Origin: an uncultured Eubacteriales bacterium
GTDB lineage: Bacteria > Bacillota > Clostridia > Oscillospirales > Oscillospiraceae
Assembly (NCBI GenBank): GCA_900551495.1
Contig: URWG01000115.1
Coordinates: 1 to 5,928, forward strand
Length of the DNA stretch: 5,928 nucleotides
Reading direction: 5' to 3'
Shown here: piece after piece, positions 4,612-5,928 of the stretch
Numbering within the stretch: the first letter of the stretch is position 1
Layout: each line of letters opens with the position of its first letter
Translations under genes and position numbers: made by a program
The notes under the pieces: generated by a model
Told to the model about the DNA's origin: nothing
What the model saw: the letters and a program-made list of their open reading frames with translations, nothing else
The model's database searches: none

Positions 4612-5529
4612 ATGACGACCGACCAACTCGACGCCCTTTTACGCGCCGATCCTGCCGCCGTGCTCGAAAATGACCGTCGGCATTATGAAAAACAGATTCG
4701 GTTTGCCGCGGATTTGGTCGCTGCAAATGCCGAGAACCGACCGGTCATTCTGCTGGCGGGGCCCTCCGGCTCGGGAAAAACGACGACCGCCCTGCTCATC
4801 GAGCGGGAGCTGGACCGCCGCGGGATGGAGACGCATACCCTGCAAATGGATGACTATTTTTCGCCGCTCTCGCCGCAGGAGATCGAGGATATGCGGAATA
4901 ATCGGCTCGATCTGGAGCGTCCCGACCGCGTGGATATTCCGTTTTTCCAGCAGCAGCTTGACCGAATCCTTGCCGGTGAGGAGGTTCCGTTGCCGCGCTA
5001 TAATTTCAAAACGAGCTGCCGCGAATTCAACGGCAGGACGCTGCGCCGCAAGTCGGGAGAGGTGGTCATCATGGAGGGAATCCATGCGCTGAATCCCGCC
5101 GTCACCGGTCACACCGACGCCACCACGCGCATTTATGTCAGTGTCCGCACCCGTATTACCGCCCATGACGGCTCGGTGCTCCATCCGTCGATGATCCGCT
5201 TGGCGCGGCGGCTGCTGCGCGATCGCACGGGACGCGGACGGGCGCTGACCGAGACGATCGGAATGCGCAAGCGCGTTGACTACGGCGAACAGCTCTATAT
5301 CATGCCCTATAAGCCCAATGCCCATTGCTCGATCGACTCGTTTTACTCTGCCGAGATGAGCATTTACCGCCCGTGGCTGCTCGATGAGCTGACCGCGCTG
5401 ATGCCGGAGTATCCCGACCTTGCCGAGCTGGTAAAAATTCTGCGCGAGGTACCGCCCCTGTCGCAGGAGCTGCTGCCCCGCGACAGCCTGCTGCGGGAGT
5501 TCGTCGGTGGCAGCGAATTGCCCTATTAA
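4612..5529 (+). CDS. Uridine-kinase-like nucleoside kinase (P-loop, PRK/URK family)
   Basis: A cytoplasmic P-loop kinase of the phosphoribulokinase/uridine kinase family, probably phosphorylating uridine/cytidine or a related nucleoside for pyrimidine salvage. The exact substrate is inferred. Its 305 residues start at the ATG, 9 bases after a strong AAAGGAG site. Seen: an N-terminal helical stretch (residues 1-43), the Walker A GPSGSGKTT (50-58), QMDDYF (78-83, in the family's acidic catalytic region), PRYNF (128-132), the Walker B-like VVIMEGIHALNP (151-162), and an Arg-rich lid RLARRLLRDRTGRGR (196-210). The C-terminal part (216-305) includes KRVDYGEQLYIMPYKPNA. It resembles the kinase half of the roughly 550-residue clostridial 'nucleoside kinase' proteins, without their N-terminal TGS-like part. 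It is divergent from the MATE gene and has a long structured leader. No T-run terminator follows. Confidence 0.85.
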   Translation: MTTDQLDALLRADPAAVLENDRRHYEKQIRFAADLVAANAENRPVILLAGPSGSGKTTTALLIERELDRRGMETHTLQMDDYFSPLSPQEIEDMRNNRLDLERPDRVDIPFFQQQLDRILAGEEVPLPRYNFKTSCREFNGRTLRRKSGEVVIMEGIHALNPAVTGHTDATTRIYVSVRTRITAHDGSVLHPSMIRLARRLLRDRTGRGRALTETIGMRKRVDYGEQLYIMPYKPNAHCSIDSFYSAEMSIYRPWLLDELTALMPEYPDLAELVKILREVPPLSQELLPRDSLLREFVGGSELPY

Positions 5530-5534
5530 GAGAC

Positions 5535-5578
5535 TGATTTGAGAAAATCAACCGGCGGTTGAGTGTAGAAAATCGCCG
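5535..5578 (+). other. Stem-loops after the kinase stop (possible weak terminator)
   Basis: TGATTT/AAATCA (5535-5540 with 5545-5550, loop GAGA) is followed by CGGCGGTT/AATCGCCG (5553-5560 with 5571-5578, one G-T pair, 10-base loop). Neither is followed by a run of T, so intrinsic termination is doubtful. They may instead stabilise the 3' end of the kinase mRNA or allow read-through into the regulator gene. Confidence 0.4.
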
Positions 5579-5632
5579 CTTAAACGCTCGGATGATTGCT
5601 TTTTCCGTCGGTTTATGGGAAAATAGCGGCGA
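5573..5632. repeat. 8-bp inverted repeat flanking the regulator promoter
   Basis: TCGCCGCT (5573-5580) and AGCGGCGA (5625-5632) are exact reverse complements 44 bases apart. They enclose the promoter candidate of the XRE gene and end just before its ribosome site. They could be half-sites for autoregulation or the base of an RNA stem. The left arm is also used by the stem at 5553-5578, so the two RNA folds exclude each other. Chance is possible at this GC content. Confidence 0.4.
5596..5624 (+). promoter_or_regulatory. Promoter candidate for the XRE regulator gene
   Basis: TTGCTT (5596-5601), a 17-base spacer and GAAAAT (5619-5624, 4/6), with TG one base before the -10. A start near 5631 would leave about 20 bases to the ATG at 5651. 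The match is modest. Read-through from the kinase gene is the alternative. Confidence 0.35.
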
Positions 5633-5650
5633 AACGGAGGTAATTCAATT

Positions 5651-5928
5651 ATGAATCAAACAACCATCGGCGGGCGCATCAAATATCACCGCAAACGTCT
5701 CGGCATGACACAGGAGCAGCTCGCCGCTCGCATGGGTGTCAGCGCGCAGGCGGTCAGCAAATGGGAAAACGACCTGTCCTGTCCGGATATTTCCATTCTG
5801 CCGGAGCTGGCGGCGCTGTTCGGCATTTCGGTCGATGAGCTGCTGGGCAAGTCGCCGGCGGAGACGGTTCGTACCGCAGAGCCGATCGAGGAGGAAAAGC
5901 AAAAGCCGTGGAGCGGCGGTTGGGGCCC
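5651..5928 (+). CDS. XRE-family helix-turn-helix transcriptional regulator, 3' end outside window
   Basis: A DNA-binding regulator. I translated 92 codons before the window ends, with no stop. An HTH_3 (lambda-Cro/C1-type) domain fills residues 8-66: TIGGRIKYHRKRLGMT (5-20), the first HTH helix TQEQLAARMGV (20-30), the recognition region SAQAVSKWENDLSCPDI (31-47), and PELAALFGISVDELLG (51-66). A charged linker (GKSPAETVRTAEPIEEEKQK) then leads into WSGGWG at the window edge, where a second domain probably starts. Its nature cannot be read here. The ATG follows a strong GGAGG (5636-5640) by 10 bases. It lies 121 bases after the kinase stop on the same strand. Its targets are unknown; nearby palindromes at 5573-5632 or 4441-4471 are possible but untested sites. 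Confidence 0.93.
   Translation, partial: MNQTTIGGRIKYHRKRLGMTQEQLAARMGVSAQAVSKWENDLSCPDISILPELAALFGISVDELLGKSPAETVRTAEPIEEEKQKPWSGGWG

Noticed and set aside
4446..4673. Possible upstream small protein through the kinase leader
   Set aside because: It has no ribosome site, its frame crosses perfect hairpins and overlaps the kinase start by over 60 bases, and it shows no motif. It is most likely open by chance.
4639..5325. 228-codon minus-strand open frame over the kinase gene
   Set aside because: It shows no recognisable motif and no ribosome site, while the opposite strand encodes clear Walker A and lid motifs.
1..5928. CRISPR arrays, insertion sequences, phage or toxin-antitoxin genes
   Set aside because: No regularly spaced repeats, transposase or integrase motifs or terminal repeats were seen on either strand. 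The XRE protein has no small toxin partner in the window.

Overview
The window reads as chromosomal DNA of a GC-rich Firmicute, most likely a gut-type member of the Clostridia (Oscillospirales-like). The reasons are GC-rich genes with purine-rich Shine-Dalgarno sites, AT-rich intergenic promoters of the sigma-A type, a MepA-like MATE transporter, a 'nucleoside kinase'-type PRK/URK protein and an XRE regulator. The lineage is inferred from these family resemblances; no rRNA or other marker is present.

Left part (1-2804, minus strand): three shikimate-pathway genes transcribed leftward as aroF-aroB-aroA. They encode DAHP synthase (step 1), 3-dehydroquinate synthase (step 2) and EPSP synthase (step 6, cut by the window edge after 308 codons). 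Both junctions are 4-base ATGA stop/start overlaps, so the genes are very probably co-transcribed and translationally coupled. The DAHP synthase starts with GTG and lacks the N-terminal regulatory domain. A rho-independent terminator hairpin stands directly before its ribosome site, and a good candidate promoter lies upstream of that hairpin. Attenuation, or at least partial read-through, is therefore a real possibility.

Middle (2901-4301, minus strand): a complete 466-residue MATE-family efflux transporter, upstream of the aro genes but probably its own unit. The hairpin at 2826-2857 would end its transcript.

Divergent intergenic region (4302-4611): about 310 bases with no convincing gene but dense signals. 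There is a minus-strand promoter for the MATE gene (perfect TATAAT), an overlapping plus-strand promoter, and a second plus-strand promoter with an extended -10. Beyond these lie a perfect 14-bp inverted repeat, further tight hairpins and a third, proximal plus-strand promoter candidate. This is the least ordinary stretch of the window.

Right part (4612-5928, plus strand): a 305-residue uridine-kinase-like P-loop protein, then a 121-base gap with overlapping inverted repeats, then the start of an XRE-family helix-turn-helix regulator cut by the window end.

Overall this is mostly housekeeping and accessory content. I found no clear sign of a new defence, mobile or biosynthetic system. The points worth a second look are regulatory: the promoter-hairpin-SD arrangement before aroF and the structured leader before the kinase gene.
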